From the NCBI GenBank assembly GCA_014384665.1, contig JACNFI010000030.1:27233-34588 (forward strand): a stretch of DNA of 7,356 nucleotides, read 5' to 3'. A model generated the notes under the pieces. The model searched no databases. It worked only from the letters and a program-made list of their open reading frames with translations, and was not told the DNA's origin. Shown here in pieces: positions 1 through 6,481 of this stretch (position 1 is the first letter of the stretch; every line of letters begins with the position of its first letter). Made by a program: the position numbers and the translations under genes. The DNA is from Candidatus Cloacimonadota bacterium (GTDB lineage Bacteria > Cloacimonadota > Cloacimonadia > JGIOTU-2).

Positions 1-767
1 GCAGATTTCTTTGCCTTTTCAAGTTCTTGTCCATATACAACACCAAAAATTCTATCCCATTCTTGAAAAAATGTCTTTATTTTTGAAGGAACATGCCTTC
101 TTTGAGCCCTTATGAGCAATGTATATAGTCCAGAAACGGCTTGCCTTGTTACCTCACAAGTAGGGTCAAACACTGTTGCAAGCTTTTCTGCTGTCAAAGG
201 ATGACGAGCCGAAGCTCTTACAAATAAAAGAAGATTACTAATACTTGATCTATTTATTGGATAAGGACCCATGACCTGGAAACCAAGTTTGGCTTTCACT
301 TCTGGTAATAGAATAACCTGCTCTTCCTCTATAGGTAAAGGTGTTTGTAACATTGTAGGAACTTTTGTGAATCTAAGGAAAAGTATTTTCTGACCATCAG
401 TTGCAACGCCAATGGCTTTCTCTAAAAAATCTTCTCTCTGTTGTCCAAATTCTATAGCCTGATTGCTTAAATAATTTTGAAGTTGTTCTGTAGCAACCTT
501 AATATCTGTCTTTCTTGATAATTTTCCAGGCACTTTATATTCTATAGTTAGATAACCATAAACTGCATCTGGTCTTCCACGAAAACTTGTAGAAGTCTTT
601 TCATACCTTACAATAGAAATATCAATCCCCATTTTCTTAAATGTTTTTTTTAGCAATGGTTCCATACCCATTTTAAGGTCTTCTTCTGTTTGAGCTTTGT
701 GAGCAATTTCTTGAATATCCTTTGCTAATTTCTCTGTGTTTATTTGCCAATATTTTTTTTGCTTCAT
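1..767 (-). CDS. N-terminal part of a putative nuclease/DNA-methyltransferase (restriction-modification type) protein, cut by the window edge
   Basis: The frame is open from the ATG at 767 to the left edge: 255 complete residues and no stop. An in-frame TAA at 771-773 lies one sense codon upstream of the ATG, so the protein cannot start earlier. Residues 63-78 carry RGRPDAVYG followed by IEYK. This is the D-x(n)-ExK pattern of PD-(D/E)xK nucleases, with candidate residues D67, E76 and K78. A helical stretch follows (about 185-225) and then EWDRIFGVVYG (236-246). As I recall it, this arrangement is typical of the N-terminal region of large N6-adenine DNA methyltransferases of type IIG or related systems, where the SAM-binding and NPPY motifs come later. 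Those would lie outside this window, so the methylase part is inference. The ribosome-binding site is poor, and repeats lie immediately upstream. The gene is transcribed in the same direction as mmdA but is functionally unrelated to the metabolic operon. Alternative: a stand-alone nuclease-domain protein. Confidence 0.6.
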   Translation of the reverse strand, partial: MKQKKYWQINTEKLAKDIQEIAHKAQTEEDLKMGMEPLLKKTFKKMGIDISIVRYEKTSTSFRGRPDAVYGYLTIEYKVPGKLSRKTDIKVATEQLQNYLSNQAIEFGQQREDFLEKAIGVATDGQKILFLRFTKVPTMLQTPLPIEEEQVILLPEVKAKLGFQVMGPYPINRSSISNLLLFVRASARHPLTAEKLATVFDPTCEVTRQAVSGLYTLLIRAQRRHVPSKIKTFFQEWDRIFGVVYGQELEKAKKS

Positions 768-772
768 TTTTT

Positions 773-859
773 ATTGATGTAAACTGATTTTCATTGATGT
801 AGACTGAATATATTGATGTAAACAGATTATTTCAGTTTAAATCAATTTTTTCAGTCTAC
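773..859. repeat. Three direct 15-bp repeats plus inverted copies, upstream of the truncated gene
   Basis: Three near-identical units of ATTGATGTARACWGA begin at 773, 793 and 812, spaced 20 and 19 bp apart. They are followed by inverted copies: TCAGTTTAAATCAAT (832-846) and a partial TCAGTCTAC (851-859). The array fills the space just upstream of the start codon at 767, so it could be read as an iteron-like operator. The inverted copies, and the palindrome abutting it, fit a proliferating intergenic repeat equally well. No protein is known to bind it. Confidence 0.7.
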
Positions 860-884
860 CCCGTTGGATATTTATCCTACGGGG
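859..884. repeat. 26-bp palindrome with CCCCGTTGGATA arms, flanked by TCTA on both sides
   Basis: CCCCGTTGGATA (859-870) and TATCCTACGGGG (873-884) pair with one T-T mismatch around a 2-nt centre. The element is bracketed by TCTA at 855-858 and 885-888, which would fit a 4-bp target-site duplication. It belongs to the same family as the palindrome at 2529-2591. It lies between mmdA and the gene at 767. In RNA it would make a strong hairpin, but neither strand has a U-run directly after the stem, so it is not a canonical intrinsic terminator. It could still shield mRNA 3' ends. Confidence 0.75.
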
Positions 885-899
885 TCTAACTCAATGATG

Positions 900-953
900 T
901 ATTTAGGTATTTAGGCATTTTGTTATTTTGGATTTTTAGATTTTTGGATTTTT
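900..953. repeat. Degenerate octamer tandem repeats running into the mmdA stop codon
   Basis: TATTTAGG is repeated at 900-907 and 908-915. Then GGATTTTT, AGATTTTT and GGATTTTT stand in tandem at 930-953, so the last unit overlaps two bases of the mmdA stop codon (952-954). The intervening bases are also T-rich. In the mmdA transcript this is an A-rich 3' tail (AAAAATCC units). It looks like a slippage-prone low-complexity tract; no regulatory role can be read from it. Confidence 0.55.
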
Positions 954-2499
954 ACAATGGAATATTTCCATGTTTTCTTGCAGGATTTACATCGCGTTTA
1001 TTTTCAATCATCTCCAATGCTTCAATAATTCTTGGTCTTGTCTCTGATGGCTTTATAATTGCATCAACATATCCTTTACTTGCTGTAATAAATGGATTGG
1101 CAAATTTTTCAGTATATTCATCTACAAGTTTTTTCTCCAATGCTTTCGGGTCTTTTGCATTTTTAATTTCATTTCTATAAAGTATTTTTACTGCACCTTC
1201 AGGACCCATTACTGCAATTTCAGCGCTGGGCCATGCAAAATTTATATCAGTTCTTGTATGCTTGGAACTCATAACACAATAAGCACCGCCATACGCCTTG
1301 CGTGTGATAATCGTTACTCGAGGTACAGTTGATTCACAATAGGCATAAAGAAGTTTAGCACCATTTTTTATGACTCCTCCCCATTCTTGAGCAGTTCCTG
1401 GCAAGAATCCTGGCACATCCACAAATGTTATAATTGGAATATTAAAGCAATCACAAAAGCGGACAAATCTTGCTCCTTTCATTGATGAATCTCTATCTAA
1501 CACACCAGCAAGAACTGCTGGCTGATTTGCAACTATTCCAACTGACCTCCCAGCCATTCGTGCAAAACCCACAATTAGATTTTTTGCATAATGCTTATGA
1601 ACTTCAAAAAATTCTCCATTATCTATTACCTTTTCTATCACTTTACTCATATCATACGGTTTATTAGGACTATCTGGAATAATCTCATCAAGGGCTTTCT
1701 CCATACGATTTATATCATCATTTGGTTCAACCGAAGGCGGATCTTCAAGATTATTTTGTGGAATATATGAAAGGAGTTTTTTTATTAAATCAATTCCTTC
1801 AATTTCAGAATTTGCAAAAAAATGTGCAACACCAGATTTCTCATTATGAACCATTGCTCCGCCGAGTTCCTCAAAGGAGACATCTTCATAAGTGGCGGCT
1901 TTTACAACATCTGGTCCTGTCAAAAACATATAAGAGCCATTCACCATAATTATAAAATCTGTCATAGCAGGCGAGTATACAGCCCCACCAGCACAGGGTC
2001 CCAGTACTGCTGAGATTTGTGGCACTACCCCAGAGGAGAGAACATTTCTTAAGAAAACATCCGTGTATCCTGCCAAACTATCCACACCTTCCTGAATTCT
2101 TGCTCCACCAGAATCTTTCAATCCGATAATTGGACAACCCATCTTAAGTGCCATATCTTGTAATTTACAAACTTTTTCCGCATACGCCTTTGATAAAGAA
2201 CCGCCAAAAACTGTGAAATCTTCAACAAAAATACAGACCTGTCTGCCATTTATCCTGCCATAACCAGTTATAACGCCATCTCCAAGAATTTTCTTTTTAT
2301 CCATTTCAAAATCTGTACAGCGATGAGTTACAAATTTATCTGTTTCTCTAAATGTTCCTTTATCAAGTAGTAACTCAATTCGTTCTCGTGCTGTAAGTTT
2401 GCCTTTGTCGTGCTGCGCTTTTATCCTTTTTTCACCACCACCGAGAAGTGCCTGTTTTTCCAACTCTTCAAGATGTTTTATCTTATCCTTAATTTTCAT
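952..2499 (-). CDS. mmdA: Acyl-CoA carboxyltransferase: methylmalonyl-CoA decarboxylase alpha / propionyl-CoA carboxylase beta
   Basis: The 515-residue protein moves a carboxyl group between biotin and propionyl-CoA/methylmalonyl-CoA. Two crotonase-like halves are visible. The first has DSGGARIQEG (129-138) and GPCAGGAVYSP (167-177); the second has VDVPGFLPGT then QEWGG (360-375) and AYGGAYCVMSSK (402-413). The glycine-rich stretches form the oxyanion holes for acyl-CoA and carboxybiotin. The C-terminus, ending KHGNIPL, is typical of the family, and length is normal (about 510-520). The ATG at 2499 is chosen because AAAGGA lies 7 nt upstream and the family-like N-terminus (MKIKDKIKHLEELEKQ) begins there. 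An in-frame TTG at 2604 would add 35 residues encoded wholly by intergenic repeats. Sequence alone does not separate the Na+-pumping decarboxylase from the ATP-dependent carboxylase; no membrane beta subunit, biotin carrier or biotin carboxylase is present here. It is 223 bp downstream of nfnB and may be a separate transcription unit. Confidence 0.93.
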   Translation of the reverse strand: MKIKDKIKHLEELEKQALLGGGEKRIKAQHDKGKLTARERIELLLDKGTFRETDKFVTHRCTDFEMDKKKILGDGVITGYGRINGRQVCIFVEDFTVFGGSLSKAYAEKVCKLQDMALKMGCPIIGLKDSGGARIQEGVDSLAGYTDVFLRNVLSSGVVPQISAVLGPCAGGAVYSPAMTDFIIMVNGSYMFLTGPDVVKAATYEDVSFEELGGAMVHNEKSGVAHFFANSEIEGIDLIKKLLSYIPQNNLEDPPSVEPNDDINRMEKALDEIIPDSPNKPYDMSKVIEKVIDNGEFFEVHKHYAKNLIVGFARMAGRSVGIVANQPAVLAGVLDRDSSMKGARFVRFCDCFNIPIITFVDVPGFLPGTAQEWGGVIKNGAKLLYAYCESTVPRVTIITRKAYGGAYCVMSSKHTRTDINFAWPSAEIAVMGPEGAVKILYRNEIKNAKDPKALEKKLVDEYTEKFANPFITASKGYVDAIIKPSETRPRIIEALEMIENKRDVNPARKHGNIPL

Positions 2500-2506
2500 C
2501 TGAAAA

Positions 2507-2512
2507 TCCTTT
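2507..2512 (-). promoter_or_regulatory. Shine-Dalgarno site that decides the mmdA start
   Basis: On the minus strand AAAGGA stands 7 nt before the ATG at 2499. This is the best ribosome-binding site in the window. The upstream TTG at 2604 has only a weak AGGA about 14 nt away, so the short form of MmdA is favoured. Confidence 0.6.
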
Positions 2513-2518
2513 TTTTGC

Positions 2519-2615
2519 CACGAATTTACCCCGTTAGATAGCACTCCATTAGAATAGGAAGTATCTAACTGGACAAGAATATCTAACGGGGCAAGCACGA
2601 ACAAACACGAACAAA
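2519..2615. repeat. CACGAA decamer repeats, apparently split by a palindromic element
   Basis: CACGAACAAA occurs twice in tandem at 2596-2605 and 2606-2615. A third, diverged unit, CACGAATTTA, is at 2519-2528. The CCCCGTTAGATA palindrome (2529-2591) lies exactly between the third unit and the other two, with only CAAG left at its right border. The simplest reading is a decamer array into which the palindrome was inserted. The block lies in the spacer between nfnB and mmdA and carries no recognisable gene. Confidence 0.6.
2529..2591. repeat. 63-bp element with perfect 12-bp CCCCGTTAGATA terminal inverted repeats
   Basis: CCCCGTTAGATA (2529-2540) and TATCTAACGGGG (2580-2591) are exact 12-bp inverted repeats. 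The interior contains a second, imperfect inverted pair built on a TCCA-TTAGA / TCTAACTGGA theme (about 2545-2573), so the whole can fold as nested hairpins. The arms differ from those of the 859-884 element at only one position per arm. The element is too short to encode a protein and is best described as a MITE-like palindromic repeat. No matching target-site duplication is visible at this copy. Confidence 0.75.
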
Positions 2616-2635
2616 ATCCTATTTATAAAATTAAA

Positions 2636-2705
2636 CTATTTTAAATCCTTAATAATTTTCATTCTCCTTTGTACCGAAATATCGGCATGTGTGTTTCATC
2701 TGAAA
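2636..2705 (-). other. Spacer segment with two tiny ORFs and a hairpin resembling a translation-initiation region
   Basis: Downstream of nfnB the minus strand contains an ATG at 2699 that opens a 16-codon ORF (2649-2699). Inside it is a short stem, CCGA-TATT-TCGG (2674-2685), and then AAAGGAG 2 nt before an ATG at 2662, which opens an 8-codon ORF ending at 2636. The 8-codon peptide (MKIIKDLK) resembles the MmdA N-terminus (MKIKDKIK). The 16-codon ORF starts inside the 12-mer TTTCAGATGAAA, which also spans the start codons of mmdA (2494-2505) and the OFOR beta gene (7244-7255). It may be a leader or a duplicated remnant of the mmdA start. I do not claim either peptide is made. Confidence 0.25.
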
Positions 2706-2722
2706 TCTTTCTGCTTTTTAGT

Positions 2723-4123
2723 TTAAGTAGAATTTTTCATTAAAATATATTTATGAACCGTTTTCGCTGCTTTTCTTCCATCGCCAAGAGCAAGAATTAC
2801 AGTTGCATTTCCTCTCATAGCATCCCCGCCAGCAGTTACACCTTTTATGTTAGTCATCAGATTTTTGTCAACTTTAATCGTACCCCAATCTGTAGTTTCT
2901 AATTCCGGTGTTTTCGTAAGAAAAAGCCGATTAGGTTTAGTCCCAATTGCTTCTACAACTGTATCTACTTCCATTATGAATTCACTGCCTTGAATTGGAA
3001 TAGGTCTTGGACGTCCGCTCTTATCTGGCTTACCAAGTTTCATCTTAATCAATTCAATTCCATTAACCCAGCCCATATCGTTTCCAAGTATTCTTGTTGG
3101 ATTAACCAGTTCTTTCAAAATAATGCCTTCTTCAAGAGCGTGCTGGATTTCTTCATCTCTTGCTGGTGCTTCTTTTTTAGTTCTGCGATAGAGAATTTGG
3201 ACATTTTTTGCACCGAGTCGTTTTGCACAGCGAGCCGAATCCATTGTTACATTTCCTGCTCCAATAACCCCAACTTTGTTCCCGCATACAATCGGAGTAT
3301 CATATTCAGGGAACTTGTAAGCTTTCATCAGATTTGTTCGGATAAGGAACTCATTGGCTGAATAAAGACCTTTTAGTTTCTCGCCTTCAATACCCATAAA
3401 CAGAGGCGCACCAGCGCCAGTTCCAATAAAAATCGCATCATATTCCTGGTTCAATTTTTGGAATTTTATATTCTGGCCAACAACATTATTTAGTTTGATT
3501 TCCACACCAATTTCTGTTAAATATGACAGTTCATACTCAACAATATCTTTGGGGAGGCGGAAAGCCGGGATGCCATATTGCAGAACTCCACCTGCTTTAT
3601 GAAGTGCTTCATATATTGTTACTTTGTATCCGAATTTACGCAAGTCAACAGCACAACTAATACTCGCAGGTCCTGAGCCAATGAGAGCAACTTTTTCAGC
3701 TCTTTCCTTAACATAAAATTTTTCTTTAATACCATTTTCCATTGCCCAATCCGCAATAAATGCTTCTAATTTACCAATATTTATTCCATTGCCAGTAAAA
3801 CCTATCCCTAATGGGCAAACACCCTCGCATTGATTTTCCTGTGGGCAAACTCTTCCAGCAATTGCAGGGATTGCATTGTCTTCTTTGGCTATTAGAAATG
3901 CTTGCTTGAAATCTCTCTCAGCAACTTTTCTTATCATATCCCTTATTTTCATATTGACAGGACAGAACTTTTCGCAAGGAGCATCTTTGCATAATATACA
4001 TCTTTGGGCTTCTGCTACCACCTCTTTTTCCGTATAACCAAGTGGAACAGAATAGAAATTTTTAATCCGTTCTTGAACTTTCTGTTCCTGCATAGGAATT
4101 CTGGTTCCGCCTATTTGTATCAT
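2723..4123 (-). CDS. nfnB: NfnB-type NAD(P)H:ferredoxin oxidoreductase large subunit (GltD-like flavoprotein)
   Basis: The 466-residue protein belongs to the glutamate-synthase small-subunit/NfnB family. It has an N-terminal iron-sulfur domain with C42, C45, C50, C54 and C93, C99, C103 followed by E100-type acidic neighbours, fitting two [4Fe-4S] clusters. A Rossmann FAD motif GSGPAS is at 149-154, an NAD(P)H-binding motif GAGNVTMD at 288-295, and a C-terminal FAD-closing AGGDAMRGNATVILALGDG at 431-449. In characterised NfnAB this subunit holds the bifurcating FAD and binds NADPH, while the partner binds NADH. The start follows the family pattern (RIPMQEQ ... RIKNFYSVPLGYTEKE). It lies 40 bp after nfnA. 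With nfnA adjacent and no glutamate synthase large subunit in view, Nfn (or sulfide dehydrogenase SudA) is more likely than glutamate synthase. It is the last gene of the tight operon. Confidence 0.88.
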   Translation of the reverse strand: MIQIGGTRIPMQEQKVQERIKNFYSVPLGYTEKEVVAEAQRCILCKDAPCEKFCPVNMKIRDMIRKVAERDFKQAFLIAKEDNAIPAIAGRVCPQENQCEGVCPLGIGFTGNGINIGKLEAFIADWAMENGIKEKFYVKERAEKVALIGSGPASISCAVDLRKFGYKVTIYEALHKAGGVLQYGIPAFRLPKDIVEYELSYLTEIGVEIKLNNVVGQNIKFQKLNQEYDAIFIGTGAGAPLFMGIEGEKLKGLYSANEFLIRTNLMKAYKFPEYDTPIVCGNKVGVIGAGNVTMDSARCAKRLGAKNVQILYRRTKKEAPARDEEIQHALEEGIILKELVNPTRILGNDMGWVNGIELIKMKLGKPDKSGRPRPIPIQGSEFIMEVDTVVEAIGTKPNRLFLTKTPELETTDWGTIKVDKNLMTNIKGVTAGGDAMRGNATVILALGDGRKAAKTVHKYILMKNST

Positions 4124-4163
4124 AAATTTATCTCATTCTTTCTATCTTTACAGAATGTTATAT

Positions 4164-4994
4164 TCAAGGGTTTATTCCACCCAACCTTTCATTCAAAAGT
4201 GAGGATATTCTTTCTTCAGGTAAGTAAATACGCTTTCGTGAGACTAAGAGGTTCCAATCAACAGCATGTCCATCAAATTCTGGTCCATCAATACAAGCGT
4301 ATTTGATCTCCCCTCCAACAGAAACACGACAACAACCACACATTCCTGTCCCATCAACCATTATCGGTGTTAATGTTACCATTGTCTTTATGCCATAGGA
4401 TTTGGTCATTTCCGAAACAGCCTTCATTGTAACTACTGAACCCATAGTAACAACTCGGTTAATATTCTTCTGACTTAATATTTTGTTGAGAAAATCAAGT
4501 CCTGTGTATCCCTTTGAACCATCGTCTGTAGTGATATAAAATTCATCACTTATCGCTTTCATCTCATCTTCAAAGATCAGCAGGTCTTTGTTCCTAGCAC
4601 CAATGACCCCGATAATTTCATTCCCAGCTTTGCGTAAAGCTGACGCCACAAACCAAAGCGGAGCAATCATTACTCCACCGCCAATACATAAGACTCTGCC
4701 AAAATTCTCAATCTCAGATGGATTGCCAAGCGGACCAGCCAAGTTTAAGATATCATCTCCTTCCTCTAAAATTCCGAGTTGTTTAGTACTTTTGCCCACC
4801 TCATTAAAAACTAAGCTTATTGTTCCTTTAGATATGTTAGCATCAACAATTGTGAGAGGAAATCTTTCTCCTTTCTCATCTATGTGTAAAATCACAAATT
4901 GTCCTGGCTTTGCCTCCTCTACAGATTCTGGAGCATAAATTTCAACGAGTTTTATCTTTGTAGCAAGTTCCTGCTTTGCAACAATCTTATTCAT
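4164..4994 (-). CDS. nfnA: NfnA-type ferredoxin-NADP reductase small subunit (SudB-like)
   Basis: The 276-residue flavoprotein of the ferredoxin-NADP reductase fold has an FAD-binding RFPLT (44-48), a GPLG loop (87-90) and a nucleotide-binding start VLCIGGG at 101-107. The C-terminal [2Fe-2S] motif is DGTGMCGCCRV (214-224) with C234 and the signature DGPEFDGHAVDW. This motif is characteristic of NfnA and of the sulfide dehydrogenase/dihydroorotate dehydrogenase electron-transfer subunit family. In characterised Nfn the cluster has one aspartate and three cysteine ligands, which D214, C219, C222 and C234 could supply. It partners with NfnB next door. The start is preceded by GAGG about 10 nt upstream, overlapping the end of the FlpD gene, so translation is probably coupled (6-bp gap). 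It probably carries electrons between NADH and the bifurcating FAD of NfnB. Confidence 0.88.
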   Translation of the reverse strand: MNKIVAKQELATKIKLVEIYAPESVEEAKPGQFVILHIDEKGERFPLTIVDANISKGTISLVFNEVGKSTKQLGILEEGDDILNLAGPLGNPSEIENFGRVLCIGGGVMIAPLWFVASALRKAGNEIIGVIGARNKDLLIFEDEMKAISDEFYITTDDGSKGYTGLDFLNKILSQKNINRVVTMGSVVTMKAVSEMTKSYGIKTMVTLTPIMVDGTGMCGCCRVSVGGEIKYACIDGPEFDGHAVDWNLLVSRKRIYLPEERISSLLNERLGGINP

Positions 4995-5000
4995 AATTAC

Positions 5001-6203
5001 TCATCCTCTATCTATTTCAGGTAATGAAGATATCTTTGAAACGAAAGATTTTAGTTTTGAATCAAAATCACCCATATATCTTGGAGAATTTATACAAACC
5101 TTAAATCTGTCAGCAAGATTGAGGTTGCGCAAAGCTCGCTTGAGTGCCTGAATGTTTCTTTCCGCCGTGTCTCTTCCTTCGTTGTGTTTACAGTCTTCTT
5201 CTGAACAAACAATAGCCATAACTCCATCAAAGCCTGTGTTAAGAGCTTCAAAAATTTGACAAGGATCCAAAGCACTAAAGCAAGGTATTTCCATGAGAAC
5301 AGCGTTGTCTTTAACAAGACCATCCATAACATTATCTAAAGCAGAAAACTCAGCCCAACGACAACAGAAAACAAGAATAACAGGGGAAACTCCCTTTTCT
5401 TTTAATCTTTTTAGTTCAGGTTTATACTTATGAATAGCTTGTGATATGGATTCATATTCAAATCCCTTAAGTTGAATAGCCAAATGTGGGCAAACAAGAG
5501 CACAAATCCCGCAACCATTACAGGCTTCAAGATTTATTTGTGGAGTTGCTAAAGATTGGACTTCAATTGCATCGTAAGGACATATATATTCACAGTTGTC
5601 GCAACCAACGCATTTGTCATTATCATACTCGGCTTTCTGGGAACTCTTAATGATCGTTAATCTGTCACTTCTATAGCCAAACTGTTCCAGCAAAACTTGT
5701 GATCCAAGAATCCGATGTAAGTTAATCTCACTTCCTTTAACAAATCTGCAAAAATCCTCCTCGCACTGAACCACTATGATTTTATTTATACCGATTGTAA
5801 AAGCCTTAAAATAAAATTCTACTGGCAGTCTTCCAACGCATGGCAAGCGGAGAGAAATGAATTCGCTCACATTTTGTTCTTTCAGTAATTCTAAAATCTC
5901 GCATGATAGTGGACTGGTTCCACGACACATTACAACCAAATCCCTGGTTTTTAAAACCTTTTTCTGATTTTCAACATAGTCAATTAACGATTTATAATCA
6001 TAATAGGCGACTTCTATAGCAGATGTGGGACACGCACTGTTGCATATCCCACAAACCTGACACTTCTCTATATCTATGTTTAATCCACCGTTGTTTGTAT
6101 CTAAGGAGATTGCATCAAAAGGACAGACTGAATAACATATTTTGCAATTTCCACAATAATCCTCATTAAGCTTTATCGGAACTGTCTCTACCTTAGTAAT
6201 CAT
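5001..6203 (-). CDS. Duplicated polyferredoxin-MvhD/FlpD electron-transfer protein
   Basis: The 400-residue soluble protein is built as an internal duplication. Module 1 has two [4Fe-4S] motifs (C17, C20, C23, C27 and C48, C51, C54, C58), then an MvhD/FlpD-like domain (about 85-180) with C93, C101, C122, C147 and C152. Module 2 repeats this: C198, C201, C204, C208 and C228, C231, C234, C238, then FlpD-like 274-390 with FCC (C280, C281), C308, C315, and CSEEDCKH (C333, C338). FlpD/MvhD proteins pass electrons from a hydrogenase or dehydrogenase to HdrA. Here there is no HdrA or hydrogenase; instead the gene lies between an OFOR-type pair and nfnAB. The expected role is a wire of four [4Fe-4S] clusters plus one or two FlpD clusters joining those enzymes. 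The FlpD cysteine sets differ: copy 1 lacks the CC pair and copy 2 lacks the third cysteine of the usual FCCNWC, so one copy may not bind a cluster. The ATG at 6203 has no clear ribosome-binding site. Confidence 0.85.
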   Translation of the reverse strand: MITKVETVPIKLNEDYCGNCKICYSVCPFDAISLDTNNGGLNIDIEKCQVCGICNSACPTSAIEVAYYDYKSLIDYVENQKKVLKTRDLVVMCRGTSPLSCEILELLKEQNVSEFISLRLPCVGRLPVEFYFKAFTIGINKIIVVQCEEDFCRFVKGSEINLHRILGSQVLLEQFGYRSDRLTIIKSSQKAEYDNDKCVGCDNCEYICPYDAIEVQSLATPQINLEACNGCGICALVCPHLAIQLKGFEYESISQAIHKYKPELKRLKEKGVSPVILVFCCRWAEFSALDNVMDGLVKDNAVLMEIPCFSALDPCQIFEALNTGFDGVMAIVCSEEDCKHNEGRDTAERNIQALKRALRNLNLADRFKVCINSPRYMGDFDSKLKSFVSKISSLPEIDRG

Positions 6204-6215
6204 AATTTCTAAATT

Positions 6216-6464
6216 TTACTGTGCCCCCACCTTCAATCCAGAAATCTTTTCTTCCTCCTTAAAGGAAACCCATATAGCGAACTCAGGGCAGAACATCTCA
6301 CACATTCCACAATTTATGCATTCTTCCTGTTGTTTAACATAAGGGAAGGGATATCCATTTGTATTATATTCATCAGACATTTCTAAAACCCCTGCCTGAC
6401 AGATTTCTATGCAAATATTACATCCCTTGCACCTTTCTTTTATTATATGAATTTCAATGCTCAT
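6216..6464 (-). CDS. 2x[4Fe-4S] ferredoxin, delta-like subunit of an oxoacid oxidoreductase
   Basis: The small 82-residue bacterial-type ferredoxin has two CxxCxxCxxxC motifs: C12, C15, C18, C22 and C49, C52, C55, C59, the last followed by proline. It matches KorD/PorD-type delta subunits, which take electrons from the beta-subunit cluster of 2-oxoacid:ferredoxin oxidoreductases. The adjacent upstream beta-like gene supports that reading. The proline usually found after the fourth cysteine of the first cluster is glutamine (Q23). Start choice: the ATG at 6464 gives the usual N-terminus MSIEI...KERCKGC. An in-frame TTG at 6476 would add four residues, but the AGGGA near it is only 2 nt away, and it is 14 nt from the ATG, so ribosome-binding evidence is indecisive. 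It sits 12 bp before the FlpD gene. Confidence 0.88.
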   Translation of the reverse strand: MSIEIHIIKERCKGCNICIEICQAGVLEMSDEYNTNGYPFPYVKQQEECINCGMCEMFCPEFAIWVSFKEEEKISGLKVGAQ

Positions 6465-6481
6465 AAAATAAATCAAATTCC

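Noticed and set aside
773..826. CRISPR array
   Set aside because: The units are only 15 bp with 4-5 bp between them, so there are no spacers, and inverted copies follow.
858..885. Intrinsic terminator for mmdA
   Set aside because: The stem is strong, but no U-run follows directly on either strand, and the same palindrome recurs elsewhere as a repeat; a terminator role remains unproven.
920..1180. Plus-strand ORFs opposite mmdA, nfnB, nfnA and the OFOR beta gene
   Set aside because: They are short, lack family motifs and ribosome-binding sites, and lie wholly antisense to well-supported genes.
2723..4123. Glutamate synthase small subunit (gltD)
   Set aside because: The family is shared, but the adjacent NfnA with its DGTGMCGCC and DGPEFDGHAVDW motifs and the absence of a large synthase subunit favour Nfn or SudAB.
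4124..4163. Internal promoter or attenuator between nfnA and nfnB
   Set aside because: The 40-bp gap shows no clear -35/-10 pair or hairpin.
5090..5332. 80-residue minus-strand ORF within the FlpD gene
   Set aside because: It is an alternative frame of a gene whose own frame carries complete cysteine motifs; there is no independent evidence.
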